Assembly (NCBI GenBank): GCA_050331395.1
Contig: JBHJGX010000003.1
Span: forward strand, 49,152 to 113,151
Source of the DNA: Thermohalobaculum sp050331395
GTDB taxonomy: Bacteria > Pseudomonadota > Alphaproteobacteria > Rhodobacterales > Rhodobacteraceae
DNA: 64,000 nucleotides
Reading direction: 5' to 3'
Shown here: in pieces, positions 17,801 to 27,600 of the stretch
Position numbering within the stretch: position 1 is the stretch's first letter
Layout of the letters: the number at the start of each line of letters is the position of its first letter
Notes under the pieces: model-generated
Told to the model about the DNA's origin: nothing
Seen by the model: the letters and a program-made list of their open reading frames with translations, nothing else
The model's database searches: none
Made by a program: the position numbers and the translations under genes

Positions 17801-18067
17801 ATGGATGAGGCGGCCTTCATCTCTTTGATGCGCGCGGCGGTATGGACCGCGATCCTAATCTCCGCGCCGATCTTGATCGTTGCGCTCGTGGTCGGTCTCG
17901 CAATCGGGCTTCTCCAAGCGCTCACTTCGATCCAGGAGCTCACCCTAACCTTCGTGCCCAAGCTGCTTGCGATCGGGATCGTGTTTTGGGTGAGCCTTTC
18001 ATTCGTCACCCAAGGGTTGCTTACGCTTTTCCATGATCAGATCCTGCCGATGGTCTCTGGTGGCTAG
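17801..18067 (+). CDS. fliQ: flagellar export gate protein FliQ
   Basis: FliQ is a small inner-membrane component of the FliPQR export gate. The 88-residue protein has two membrane helices (WTAILISAPILIVALVVGLA and LLAIGIVFWVSLSFVTQGLL) and the conserved linker QALTSIQELTLTFVPKLL. Its 3' end overlaps the sltF-like gene by 35 bp in another frame. fliP is not in the window. Confidence 0.93.
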   Translation: MDEAAFISLMRAAVWTAILISAPILIVALVVGLAIGLLQALTSIQELTLTFVPKLLAIGIVFWVSLSFVTQGLLTLFHDQILPMVSGG

Positions 18068-18785
18068 TGCGCTCGTTGCGGGCGGTCCGGCCGCCTCCGC
18101 ATTCGCCGCCGCCGATCCGCCGGCGCTTTGCCGCGACGCAGCCCGCCAAGCGGCCGCCGAGCACGCAGTGCCGTCCGAACTCATGCTTGCGATCACTGAG
18201 GTCGAGACCCGAAAACGCTTTCGCGGCGAAAGCGGCCCGTGGCCCTGGACCCTGAACATCGCCGGGCGCGGTCACTGGCTCGCTAGTCCTGCCTCGGCGG
18301 CCGCGCGGGCCGAGGCGGCGATTGCAGCCGGCACCACTTCCGTGGATGTGGGCTGTTTTCAGCTCAATTGGCGGTGGCACGGGCAGGCTTTCCCCTCGGT
18401 GAGGTCCATGCTCGAGCCACGGCGCTCGGCGCGGTACGCTGCGCAATTTCTACGTGGGCTCTATGAGGAAACCGGCGACTGGATGACCGCGGCTTCGTAT
18501 TATCACTCGCGCACGCCACGGCATGCGGCCCGCTATCGCCGCCTGATCGCCGGCGCCTTGGCGGATGCGGGCGAGGTGGATCAGGTCCTGGCGGCGGTCC
18601 CTCGGCCAAAGACCGCTCCGCGAACGGAGCCGAAAAATTACAGCCCCGCCCCTCCTCCTCCGCGCGCCGCGCCGAGGCGCCGGGATGCGGCCGAGGTTCA
18701 GGAGGGCGCCCGGGCGACGCCAGGTGCCGTTCGTCTGACGGCCCTCGCTCCGGCGGCTGCGCCGCTCATTCCTCGTCCCCGTTAA
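18033..18785 (+). CDS. sltF: flagellar lytic transglycosylase (SltF type)
   Basis: The 250-residue protein begins with a signal peptide (MIRSCRWSLVASALVAGG... AFAAA) and has a lytic-transglycosylase fold. The catalytic Glu is in LMLAITEVETRKRF, followed by PWPWTLNIAGRGHW, then VGCFQLNWRWHGQAF and ARYAAQFLRGLYEETGDW. The PWPWT and GCFQ blocks resemble SltF of Rhodobacter, which opens the peptidoglycan for the rod and is recruited by FlgJ. A Pro/Ala/Arg-rich tail (residues about 190-250) may be a localisation segment. The start inside fliQ is needed to keep the signal peptide. Confidence 0.8.
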   Translation: MIRSCRWSLVASALVAGGPAASAFAAADPPALCRDAARQAAAEHAVPSELMLAITEVETRKRFRGESGPWPWTLNIAGRGHWLASPASAAARAEAAIAAGTTSVDVGCFQLNWRWHGQAFPSVRSMLEPRRSARYAAQFLRGLYEETGDWMTAASYYHSRTPRHAARYRRLIAGALADAGEVDQVLAAVPRPKTAPRTEPKNYSPAPPPPRAAPRRRDAAEVQEGARATPGAVRLTALAPAAAPLIPRPR

Positions 18786-18794
18786 GGTTGCCCG

Positions 18795-20864
18795 ATGGAC
18801 CGCCGATTCACGATCGAGACGCTCTACCAGCCGACAGTACTTTTGGTACTTGCGCTCATGGGCGTCATCGTCATGATGATCCTGCCAGTTCCTGCGTGGA
18901 TGCTGGATCTAGGTCTTGCTGTTTCCTTTGCGCTGGCGATTCTGATTTTTACAGTCACGCTTTTTATTGAGAGGCCGCTAGATTTTTCGGCTTTTCCCAC
19001 AATTCTTCTCGCCTCTCTTATGTTGCGACTTAGCCTCAATGTCTCGTCTACAAAGCTTATTATTGGTGAGGGTCACACGGGAAACGATGCAGCGGGCGGC
19101 GTGATCGAGGGATTTTCCATGTTCATAATGTCGGGGAACTTGTTCCTCGGCCTCGTGATCTTTGCCGTTTTGCTTATCGTGAATTTTATCGTGATTACCA
19201 AGGGTGCGGGTCGAATGGCCGAAGTGGGCGCCCGTTTTGCCCTCGACGGCATGCCGGGCAAGCAGCTCGCCATCGACAGCGATCTTGCGGCCGGCGCGAT
19301 CAGCCATAAGGAGGCGCATGAGCGGCGTAAGCTCGAGCAGGAGGAGACCACCTTCTTCGGCTCGCTCGACGGCGCATCGAAATTCGTGAAGGGCGACGCG
19401 ATTGCCGGGCTCTTGATCACATTGTTGAACCTGATCGTCGGGCTTGCGATGGGCATGTTCGTCCATGGCATGAGCTTTGGCGACGCGATCGAGACTTATT
19501 CGATTCTCACTGTCGGTGACGGGTTGGTCAGCCAGATCCCCTCGGTCATCACCTCGATCGCGGCTGCGCTTTTGTTGTCGAAAGGCGGCGTGACCGGATC
19601 GGCCGACGGTGCGTTGCTGGCGCAATTGGGCGGATATCCGGGCGCGCTCGGCACTGTGGCCGCGCTCCTTGCCCTCTTCGCCTTCGTGCCCGGCTTGCCT
19701 TTCGTGCCGTTTATTCTCGGTGCGTCGGTGCTGGCGACAGCGGCGGTTTTTGCCGGCCGGCGCGATGCGGAGCCGGAAGTGCCGCCCGAGCCCGATGAGC
19801 CCCGAGAGCCGCCGCAGCGGGCGATCGGGGATTTGCTCGATGTCGACGAAATCCGCATCCGGTTTGCGCCCAATCTGACCGGAGCGATGATGGCGCCAGG
19901 GACCGGTCTTGAAAAACGCATCGTGAACATGCGTCGGCACTTGGCGACCGAATTCGGGTTCGTCATGCCGGCGGTTCGCCTGACAGACGATGCGATGTTG
20001 CCGGCCGGCGCCTATGCGATCCAGATCCAAGGCGTCGAGATGGCCCGGGCGACGCTCCGCCCAGGGCAGGTTCTTGTGCTGACGCGGCCTGATCTGCCCT
20101 TGCCCGTCCCCGGAGAAGATGTGCGGGAGCCGGTTTACGATGCGCCGGCGCGCTGGGTGCCGGCTGCGCGCCAGGAAGAAGCGGCGGCGCTCGGTCTTCC
20201 GGTCGTGGCACCGGGAGAAGTCGTGGCGACGCATCTGCTAGAGACGGTCCAGGCCCAGTTCGGCCGGCTTTTCACCCGGCGCGCGCTTCGGAGCTTGCTT
20301 GACGAATTCGTCAAGCCGTCCGATCCGGCCCGCGCCGAAGCGAACCGCCGCCTGCTTGATGAATTCGTGCCCGACAAGATCCCGATCGACGTTCTACAGG
20401 CGGTGCTGCGGCTTTTGCTCGAGGAGCGGGTTTCGCTCCGGAACCTGCCACTCATCCTCGAGGCAGCGGCCGAGGCCCGTACTGCGCAACTCGGCCCCGA
20501 GGAGATCGTCGAGCACATTCGCCGTCGGATCGGGTTTCACATCGTTGCGCGTCTCGCCGACAATGACGGCCGCTTGCCGCTCGTGCAATTGGGGCCGCAT
20601 TGGGAAGAGCTTTTCAAAACGCATGAGGGGTCCGACGGGCGCGACGTTGCCCTGCCGCCGGCGGAGTTCAATCGGCTCGCGAGCGCGGTCCGAAGCCAGA
20701 TCAGCCGCGCACGGGCCGGTGGGCAGAGCCCGGCGGTCGCGATCTCGGCCCGACGCCGCCGGTTTCTCCGTCAGGTCCTTGCGGCCAAAGGCGTTGAGGT
20801 GCCGGTGCTGTCTTTCGACGAGATCGGAAGCCATGCCGAACTTACTTTGCTCGGCACCGCCTGA
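18795..20864 (+). CDS. flhA: flagellar export apparatus protein FlhA
   Basis: FlhA forms the nonameric export ring below the gate. The 689-residue protein is full length. It has about eight membrane helices in the first half, with the FHIPEP signature block (TILLASLMLRLSLNVSSTKL, then IIGEGHTGNDAAGGVIEGF) and GAGRMAEVGARFALDGMPGK. The cytoplasmic half includes PVFDE-region sequence and IPIDVLQAVLRLLLEERVSL. The first 400 bp are poorer in GC than the rest. The stop is immediately followed by the fliR ATG. Confidence 0.96.
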   Translation: MDRRFTIETLYQPTVLLVLALMGVIVMMILPVPAWMLDLGLAVSFALAILIFTVTLFIERPLDFSAFPTILLASLMLRLSLNVSSTKLIIGEGHTGNDAAGGVIEGFSMFIMSGNLFLGLVIFAVLLIVNFIVITKGAGRMAEVGARFALDGMPGKQLAIDSDLAAGAISHKEAHERRKLEQEETTFFGSLDGASKFVKGDAIAGLLITLLNLIVGLAMGMFVHGMSFGDAIETYSILTVGDGLVSQIPSVITSIAAALLLSKGGVTGSADGALLAQLGGYPGALGTVAALLALFAFVPGLPFVPFILGASVLATAAVFAGRRDAEPEVPPEPDEPREPPQRAIGDLLDVDEIRIRFAPNLTGAMMAPGTGLEKRIVNMRRHLATEFGFVMPAVRLTDDAMLPAGAYAIQIQGVEMARATLRPGQVLVLTRPDLPLPVPGEDVREPVYDAPARWVPAARQEEAAALGLPVVAPGEVVATHLLETVQAQFGRLFTRRALRSLLDEFVKPSDPARAEANRRLLDEFVPDKIPIDVLQAVLRLLLEERVSLRNLPLILEAAAEARTAQLGPEEIVEHIRRRIGFHIVARLADNDGRLPLVQLGPHWEELFKTHEGSDGRDVALPPAEFNRLASAVRSQISRARAGGQSPAVAISARRRRFLRQVLAAKGVEVPVLSFDEIGSHAELTLLGTA

Positions 20865-21644
20865 ATGGAGCCGCTGGCGCGGATTTTCAGTGCGACCGAG
20901 GCGGGCCTTTTTACCGCGGCTGCCGTGTTCGCCCGGATCGGCGCGATCGCGTTCCTGCTGCCCGGTCTCGGCGAGCGCGGGATCCCGGTGCGCCTGCGGC
21001 TCGGCGCGGCCTTCGCGCTCACGGTTCTGATCGCGCCGCTGATCGCGCCGATGATACCGGCGACGCCGCAGACGCCCGAAGGCCTCGCGCGGATCCTTGC
21101 TGCCGAGGCGCTCACCGGGCTTGCGATCGGCATCGGCTTTCGGATTTTGGTCTTTGTGCTGCAGATCGCCGGCACGACGGCGGCCTACCATCTTTCGATC
21201 AGCCATATTTTCGGCTCGGCCGTCAGTCTCGAGCCCGAGCCGACGCTGGCCAACCTGCTGGCCATGGGTGGGATCGTGCTTGCGCTCCAAGCCGGTCTGC
21301 ACATCGCCCTCGTCACGCATCTCGTCCGCCTCTACGATGTGGTGCCGCTTGGCGTTTTCCTTGCGCCCGGGGATCTGGCCGCATGGTCGACCGAGCGGGT
21401 GGCCCGCGGCTTCGCAATCGGCGTGGCGTTGGCCTTTCCGTTCGTCGCAATCAGCTTTGCCTATAATATTGCGTTGGGGGCGCTCAGCCGGGCGATGCCT
21501 CAGCTTTTGGTCGCGCTCGTCGGCGTGCCGCTTTTGGTCGGGCTCGGCCTCGTGACGCTCTGGACCGCGTTGCCGGAGATCTCTCGCGGCTGGGGTGCGC
21601 TTCGCTATGCGGTCTTCGCCGATCCGTTCGGGCCTTTGCCCTGA
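20865..21644 (+). CDS. fliR: flagellar export gate protein FliR
   Basis: FliR is an inner-membrane subunit of the export gate with FliP and FliQ. The 259-residue protein has about six hydrophobic segments, the FARIGAIAFLLPGLGERGIP block and GLAIGIGFRILVFVLQIAGT. The ATG directly abuts the flhA stop, and the stop overlaps the flhB ATG (TGATG), so the three genes are translationally linked. The length is normal. Confidence 0.93.
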   Translation: MEPLARIFSATEAGLFTAAAVFARIGAIAFLLPGLGERGIPVRLRLGAAFALTVLIAPLIAPMIPATPQTPEGLARILAAEALTGLAIGIGFRILVFVLQIAGTTAAYHLSISHIFGSAVSLEPEPTLANLLAMGGIVLALQAGLHIALVTHLVRLYDVVPLGVFLAPGDLAAWSTERVARGFAIGVALAFPFVAISFAYNIALGALSRAMPQLLVALVGVPLLVGLGLVTLWTALPEISRGWGALRYAVFADPFGPLP

Positions 21645-22732
21645 TGGCCGAGCCCGAGACCGGACAGGAGAAGAGCCACGACGCCACGCCCCGGCGGCTG
21701 GAGAAGGCGCGGGAGCAGGGCGATTTGCCTCGCAGCCAGGATGCACAGACGCTCGCCGGGTATCTGGGCTTTGCGGGGGCGGTCCTGATCGGCGGGGCAT
21801 TCGCGCTGGAGACGCTGGGCGCGACCCTCCGGACGGCCGTTGCGCGCCCCGACGCGGTGGCGGCGGCCATCTTCGCAGGCGGGGCCGCGGATACGTTGGG
21901 CCGACTGGCCGCGCAGGTTCTCGGCGCAAGCGTGGCGCTCTTCGCCGCGCCGGCCGCGCTCATCCTCGCGCTTTTGATCGCGAGCCGCGGGATTGTCTTC
22001 GCATCCGACAAAATCTCTCCGAAACTGTCTCGGATATCGCCAGTCGCCAATGCGGGACAAAAATTCGGGCCGACCGGGCTTGTCGAATTCGCCAAGTCGG
22101 CGGCAAAGCTCACGGCGATCCTGATTGTGCTCGGGATCGTTTTGGCTATCGAATTGCCGCGTCTCGCCCGCTATGCCCTTATCGAACCGCGGTTCCTCGG
22201 CACGCTGCTTTCCACCCAATTCTGGGCGTTGATGGCTGGAGTACTTGTGGCATCGGTGGCGATCGCGGCGCTCGACGTCGCGTGGCAACGTGCGGATTTT
22301 CTCCGGCGCAACAGGATGACCCACCAGGAACTCAAGGAAGAAACCAAACAGACGGAAGGCGATCCCCAATTGAAGGCCGAACGGCGCGAGCGCGCCCGGC
22401 AGATGTCGCAGACCCAAATGCTCTTCGATGTGCCCAAGGCCGATGTGGTGGTCGTCAACCCGACCCATTACGCGGTTGCGCTCGCCTGGGACCGGACCCG
22501 GGAGACGGCGCCGCGCTGCCTTGCCAAGGGCGTCGACGAGATCGCGCATCGGATCCGTGAGATCGCCGAGCGCCACGAGATCCCCCAGCACCGCGATCCG
22601 GCGACGGCCCGGTCGCTCCACGCGCTCGTGTCCGTTGGCGAGGAGATCAAGCCCGAGCATTACCAGGCCGTCGCGGCGGCGATCCTGTTCGCCCAAGAGA
22701 TGCGCCAGAAGGCGCGGGTCCGGCTCTGGTGA
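21644..22732 (+). CDS. flhB: flagellar export switch protein FlhB
   Basis: FlhB controls the change from rod/hook to filament export. The 362-residue protein starts with the typical EKSHDATPRRLEKAREQGD, has four membrane helices, and contains the autocleavage motif NPTH in VVVVNPTHYAVALAWD. The conserved Lys/Glu linker (MTHQELKEETKQTEGDPQLK) precedes it. All landmarks of a functional switch are present. Its TGA overlaps a GTG start of the next gene. Confidence 0.95.
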   Translation: MAEPETGQEKSHDATPRRLEKAREQGDLPRSQDAQTLAGYLGFAGAVLIGGAFALETLGATLRTAVARPDAVAAAIFAGGAADTLGRLAAQVLGASVALFAAPAALILALLIASRGIVFASDKISPKLSRISPVANAGQKFGPTGLVEFAKSAAKLTAILIVLGIVLAIELPRLARYALIEPRFLGTLLSTQFWALMAGVLVASVAIAALDVAWQRADFLRRNRMTHQELKEETKQTEGDPQLKAERRERARQMSQTQMLFDVPKADVVVVNPTHYAVALAWDRTRETAPRCLAKGVDEIAHRIREIAERHEIPQHRDPATARSLHALVSVGEEIKPEHYQAVAAAILFAQEMRQKARVRLW

Positions 22733-23094
22733 AGGGTGATCTGCCTCGGTTGCAGGCGGCCGCCCGGCTCCGGAGACAAGCGGCCGAGACCCGGCTCGCC
22801 CAGCTCGAACGTCAGATCCGGCGGTTGCTGGCGGAGGCCGAGGACACGGACACGCCCGGCCCCGCGGCGCCCGCCCCGCAGACGGGGGGCGATTTGCTGT
22901 TTGCCGCGCGCTGGGACGCGCATCGCGCCCGACGCAGCCAGGTCCTTCGGGGCGAGGCTGCCCGGCTCGAGGCCAACCGCGCGTCCGCCCGTCGGATGCT
23001 GGCCCATGCGCTCCGCCGCGAACTGGCGCTCGACATCCTCTCGGACGAGGCCGCCGCCGATGCTCGGCAAAGGGCTCAGCGGCGCGAGGGTTAG
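22729..23094 (+). CDS. FliJ-like coiled-coil protein of the flagellar operon
   Basis: The 121-residue protein begins at GTG 22729 (GTGA overlap with flhB). It is almost entirely charged Ala/Arg/Leu helix with a Pro-rich break near residue 45 (GPAAPAPQTGG), which suggests an antiparallel coiled coil. Size and shape recall FliJ, the FliI-ATPase stalk protein, but sequence motifs are too weak to be certain. It is the last gene of the flgB-flhB run and overlaps the convergent yacG by four bases. Confidence 0.5.
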   Translation: MKGDLPRLQAAARLRRQAAETRLAQLERQIRRLLAEAEDTDTPGPAAPAPQTGGDLLFAARWDAHRARRSQVLRGEAARLEANRASARRMLAHALRRELALDILSDEAAADARQRAQRREG

Positions 23095-23261
23095 CGCGTC
23101 TCGTCCTCCTCGTCCCCTGGCGTTTCCGGGGTCGGGATCGCATAGGCGCCCGAGAGCCAGCGACCGAGATCTATATCTGCGCAGCGTTTCGAGCAGAACG
23201 GCCGAAACGCCTGGCTCTGCGGCTTGCCGCAAAGCGGACAATCGCGCGTCTTATCCGGCAT
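23091..23261 (-). CDS. yacG: DNA gyrase inhibitor / zinc-binding protein YacG
   Basis: The 56-residue protein MPDKTRDCPLCGKPQ... FCSKRCADIDLGRWLSG has the four-Cys zinc knuckle (CxxC and CxxxC) and the DLGRW block of YacG, which binds GyrB and inhibits gyrase. The start at 23261 is chosen because it matches the family N-terminus; the open frame extends further. In many relatives yacG follows rng; here rng is more than 6 kb away, so it has been separated from that operon. Confidence 0.9.
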   Translation of the reverse strand: MPDKTRDCPLCGKPQSQAFRPFCSKRCADIDLGRWLSGAYAIPTPETPGDEEDETR

Positions 23262-23355
23262 GCTGCGCTCCCGTCCCTGTGATCGCCGTCCGCGCGATGA
23301 CGGATTTCCCACCGGACGGCGTTATATTGGCCCACAACACAGAGTACCCTCCGCT

Positions 23356-24627
23356 ATGGCGAACGTATTGACCGATATGCCGGCACGCAAACCCGTGCGA
23401 CCGCTTCGACCCGCTTCGGCGCCACCGCGCCGGACCCGGCGCCGTGCGCCGCTCTGGCATCGGACGGCGGCCATCCTTCTCAAAGGGATCCTTGCCGTCG
23501 CCGTGCTGGTGGCGGCGGTCGCGATCGCGCGCGGCATCATGGCGGGTGCGCCGTCGGCCGGCCGCGTCCCTGCTGAGCGGCAAGCCCGGCTCGTCGAGGT
23601 GGCGGAGGTCCGGCCGGCCGGGAAAGGCCCGGTGATCGAAGCTTGGGGTGCGGTCGAGCCGGCCGAGACCCTGGTCCTGCGCTCCGAACTCGCCGGACGC
23701 GTGACCGCCGTCGCCGAGCGGTTGTCGCCTGGCGAGGTTTTGCCCGAGGGCACCGAGATCTTCCGCCTGGACGATCGGGCGCATGCGCTGCGCGTGGCAG
23801 AAGCCGAAGCCGAGACCCGGCGGATCGCAGCCCAGATCCTCGTCGAGAAGGGGCAGGCCGCCCGCGCGCAGCGGGATCTCGACCGGGTGCCGCTCGATCT
23901 CACGGGCGAGCAACGCGCTCTCGTCCTGCGTGAGCCGCAGATGCAGGAGCTCGAAGCGCAGCTTGCCGCCGCCCAGGCCCGTCGCGACCAAGCCGAGGTG
24001 GAACTCGCCAAAACCCGCGTATCCGCGCCCTTCGATGCGCTTGTCGAGGACGAAGCGCTCGCGGTCGGCACTGTCGTGACGGCCGGGACCGAGATCGCGC
24101 GGCTCGTCGCCGTCGACCGGTTTCGGGTGATGCTGGCGGTCGCCCCCTCGGCCTTCGAGCGGGTTGTTGACGGCGCGGGGCGCGTTCGCCTGTCGCAGCC
24201 GGGCGTTTGGCCGGCCGGCGCGACGCGCGAAGGACGGATCGTCGGCACCAAGGCCGGATTGACGGAAGACGGACGGATGGCCGAGATCCTGGTCGAGGTC
24301 GGCGACCCGCTCGCCCGGAGCCCCGCCCAGAGCGGCGCGCCCCGGCTTCTCCTCGGCGCCTTCCTCCGTGCCGAGATCGAAGGCGCGCCCATCGGCGGGG
24401 CGGTTGAGATCGACCGGTCCTGGCTTCGGGCGGACGAGACGGTCTGGGTGATGAATGCCGACGGGCGGCTCGAGATCCGGCCCGTCGAGATCGCCTGGCG
24501 CGGGCGCGACCGGGTGCTGGTGACGGAGGGTGTCGCGGCCGGCGAGCGCGTGGTCGCCACCCGTCTCGCGGTCGTGACCGAGGGCATGGCGCTCCGGACC
24601 GCCGATACACCGGAGACGGGCTCGTGA
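23356..24627 (+). CDS. RND efflux system periplasmic adaptor (membrane fusion) protein
   Basis: The 423-residue protein has an Arg-rich N-terminus, one membrane anchor (ILLKGILAVAVLVAAVAIAR), a lipoyl/hairpin core and beta-barrel sections typical of RND adaptors. Landmarks are GRVTAVAERLSPGEVLPEGT, a coiled-coil hairpin at residues about 155-230, then TRVSAPFDALVEDEALAVGT. It would link the inner-membrane pump to an outer-membrane channel, which is not encoded here. The start at 23356 (MANVLTDMPARK) is chosen for the membrane anchor position. It overlaps the pump gene by four bases (GTGA). Confidence 0.87.
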   Translation: MANVLTDMPARKPVRPLRPASAPPRRTRRRAPLWHRTAAILLKGILAVAVLVAAVAIARGIMAGAPSAGRVPAERQARLVEVAEVRPAGKGPVIEAWGAVEPAETLVLRSELAGRVTAVAERLSPGEVLPEGTEIFRLDDRAHALRVAEAEAETRRIAAQILVEKGQAARAQRDLDRVPLDLTGEQRALVLREPQMQELEAQLAAAQARRDQAEVELAKTRVSAPFDALVEDEALAVGTVVTAGTEIARLVAVDRFRVMLAVAPSAFERVVDGAGRVRLSQPGVWPAGATREGRIVGTKAGLTEDGRMAEILVEVGDPLARSPAQSGAPRLLLGAFLRAEIEGAPIGGAVEIDRSWLRADETVWVMNADGRLEIRPVEIAWRGRDRVLVTEGVAAGERVVATRLAVVTEGMALRTADTPETGS

Positions 24628-27600
24628 GCGCGGCGCTCCGCTCGGGCGGGCCGATCGCCTGGATGGCGCGCCATCAGGTGGCGCCCAACCTTCTGATGCT
24701 GCTGCTGGTCCTCGGCGGGCTCTTGATGAGCTTCAAGATCACCCAAGAGGTTTTTCCGTCCTACGAACTCGATGTGGTCTCGGTCGCGGTCTCGCTGCCC
24801 GGAGCCACGCCCGACGAGATCGAGCAATCGGTCACCATCGCCGTCGAAGAGGCTTTGAGCGAAGTCGACGGCATCGAACGGGTGAATTCTTGGACGCGCC
24901 CCGGCACGGTCACGATGAACGCCACGCTGAACGGCGAACTCGATCGGCAAATTGTGTTCAACGACATCGTGCAGGCCGTGTCCCGGATCACGACGCTGCC
25001 CGACGATGCCGAGGAGCCGAATATCCGCCTCGCGTCGCGCAAACGCGAAGTCGTCGAGCTGCAGGTCTATGGGGCGACCGACCGGCATTCGCTCCGGCTC
25101 GCCGCCGAGGCGGTGCGGGAGCGGCTCCTGCTCGAGGACGATATTAGCCAGGTGGACCTGACGGGCCTCAGCGGGTTCGAGATCCAGGTGCTCGTTCCCG
25201 AGGCGCAACTGCGCGCCCATCGGCTGACCCCGGCCGACGTGGCTCAAGTGATCCGGGAGGCGGCGCTCGACCGGGCGGGTGGGGAGATCGAGACCCGCGG
25301 CGGCGATCTGGTGTTGCAGCTTTCGGACCGGCGCGAGACGGTCGAGCAATTCGCGGAGATCCCAGTGATCACGAGCGCCGGCGGCGTCGTCCTGCGCCTC
25401 GGCGATATCGCCGAGATCCGCCGCGGCTTCGAGGAACAGGAGACGATCACCCAGTTCAACGGGCTGCCCTCGGTCAAGATCGACGTCTACCGGGTCGCCG
25501 ACGAGACCCCGATCGGCGTCTCGGATGCCGTGAAACGCGCGCTGCCCGAGGCGGTCGCCGGCTTGCCCGAAGGCATCGACGTGGCGACAGTGGACGACGA
25601 CAGCGAGATCTATCGCGCGCGTATGGAGCTGTTGCTCACCAACGGGTTCGTCGGGCTCCTCCTCGTCCTCGGGCTGCTCAGCCTTTTCCTCGAGTATCGT
25701 CTGGCGTTCTGGGTGGCGGTGGGGATCCCGACCGCGTTCCTCGGCACGTTTCTGTTGCTCCCTTGGACGGGGGCGTCGATCAACATGGTGACGATGTTCG
25801 CCTTCATCCTCGCGCTCGGCATTGTCGTCGACGACGCGATCGTGGCCGGCGAGAACATCTACGAGTATCTCGAACGCGGCATGCGCCCGCTCGAGGCGGC
25901 GATCCAAGGGGCGCGCGACATCGCCGTGCCGCTCACCTTCTCGATCTTGACGAACGTGGTCGCGTTCCTGCCGCTCGCCATGGTGCCGGGCGCGTTCGGC
26001 AAATTCTTCGTCTGGATCCCGGTCGTCGTCGCGACGGCGTTCTTGCTCAGTTGGATCGAGGCGCTCTTTGTTCTGCCGGCCCACCTGGCCGCGATCCGGC
26101 AACGCGAGGCGCGCCGGCGCCCGGGACGGCTCGAGCGGATCCGGCTCGCCATGTCCTCGGGGCTCGCCGCTTTCGGCAATCGGGTCTACGGACCCGTCCT
26201 CCGCGCGGCGCTCTCCTGGCGCTATCTGACGCTCGCGATCCTCCTCGGCATCAGCATGATCGTGCTCGCCTTTCCGCTGTCGGGGCGGGTCGGGTTCACG
26301 CTCTTTCCGTCGGTCCCGCGCGACACGGTGAGCGTCACGCTCAAGATGCCTGTCGGCACGCCCGAGGAGACGGCACAGGCCGTGGCGGACCGGATCGTGG
26401 CGGCGGGCCAACGGGTGATCGACGCGCATGGCGGCGACGACCTTGCCGGCGGGATCGGCGCCCGGATCACCGACACCGAGGTGGAACTCGAGGCCTATCT
26501 GCGCCCGGAAGACACCCGCGATCTCTCCACCTCCGAGTTCTCCCGGCTCTGGCGCGAGGAGATCGGGCCGGTGCCCGAGGCGCGGTCGTCGCGGTTCCTG
26601 TCGATGTTCGGCGGACCGGGCGGCGGCAGCTCGATCACCGTTCAGCTTTCGCATCCCAAGACCGAGGTCGTCTCGGCCGCGGCCGCCCGCCTTGCCGCCG
26701 AGCTCGGCCGCTTCAGCGCGGTGCGCGACCCAGAGGACGGCTTCGAGCCCGGCAAGGACCAGCTCGAGTTCCGGATCACCGAGGCGGGACGCGCGCTCGG
26801 CGTCACCTCCGAGATCGCCGGTGCCCAGGTGCGGGCCGCGTTCTACGGCGTGGTGGCGCTCGAACAGCAGGACGGGCGCAACGAGGTGCAGGTGCGGGTC
26901 CGCCCGCCCGAGGCCGAGCGCCGTTCGGTCGCCGATATCGAGACGCTGCTCATCAGGACGCCCTCGGGCGGCGAGGTGCCGCTTTACGAGATCGCCGAGG
27001 TCGAAGAGGGCCGGGCGGAGACCTTCATCACCCGCGAGAACGGCCGGCGGATCGTCACGGTCACCGCGGATGTGCGGCCCGAATCCGAAACCGGACAGGT
27101 GCTCGACGCGCTGCGCGCCGAGATTCTGCCCGGCCTGGTCGAGGACACGCCCGGGCTTGCTTACCGCTTCGCCGGCCAGCAAGAGACGCAACGCGAGACG
27201 ACCGATAGCTTCACCCAGGTATCGATCCCGCTGACGCTCGTGATCATGTACGGGCTGCTCGCGATCCCGTTCCGGTCGTATCTGCAACCGGCGATCGTGA
27301 TGATGGCGATCCCGTTCGGCGTGGTCGGGGCCGTGCTCGGGCATATGGCGATGGGCATGCCGCTTTCCATGGTGTCGATGTTTGGCGTGATTGCGCTCGG
27401 GGGCGTGGTGATCAACGCTGCGATCGTGATGATCGACTACGCGAACAAGGCGGTGGCGGTGGGCGCGACGCCGGCCGAGGCGATCTGGCGGGCCGGGGTC
27501 CGGCGCTTTCGGCCGATCCTGCTGACCACGCTCACGACATTTGGCGGGCTTGCGCCGATGATCTTCGAGACGTCGCGGCAGGCGCAATTCCTGATCCCGA

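Noticed and set aside
20394..21929. A 511-codon minus-strand frame opposite flhA-fliR-flhB
   Set aside because: Shadow frame rich in Arg/Pro/Gly; the plus-strand genes are unambiguous.
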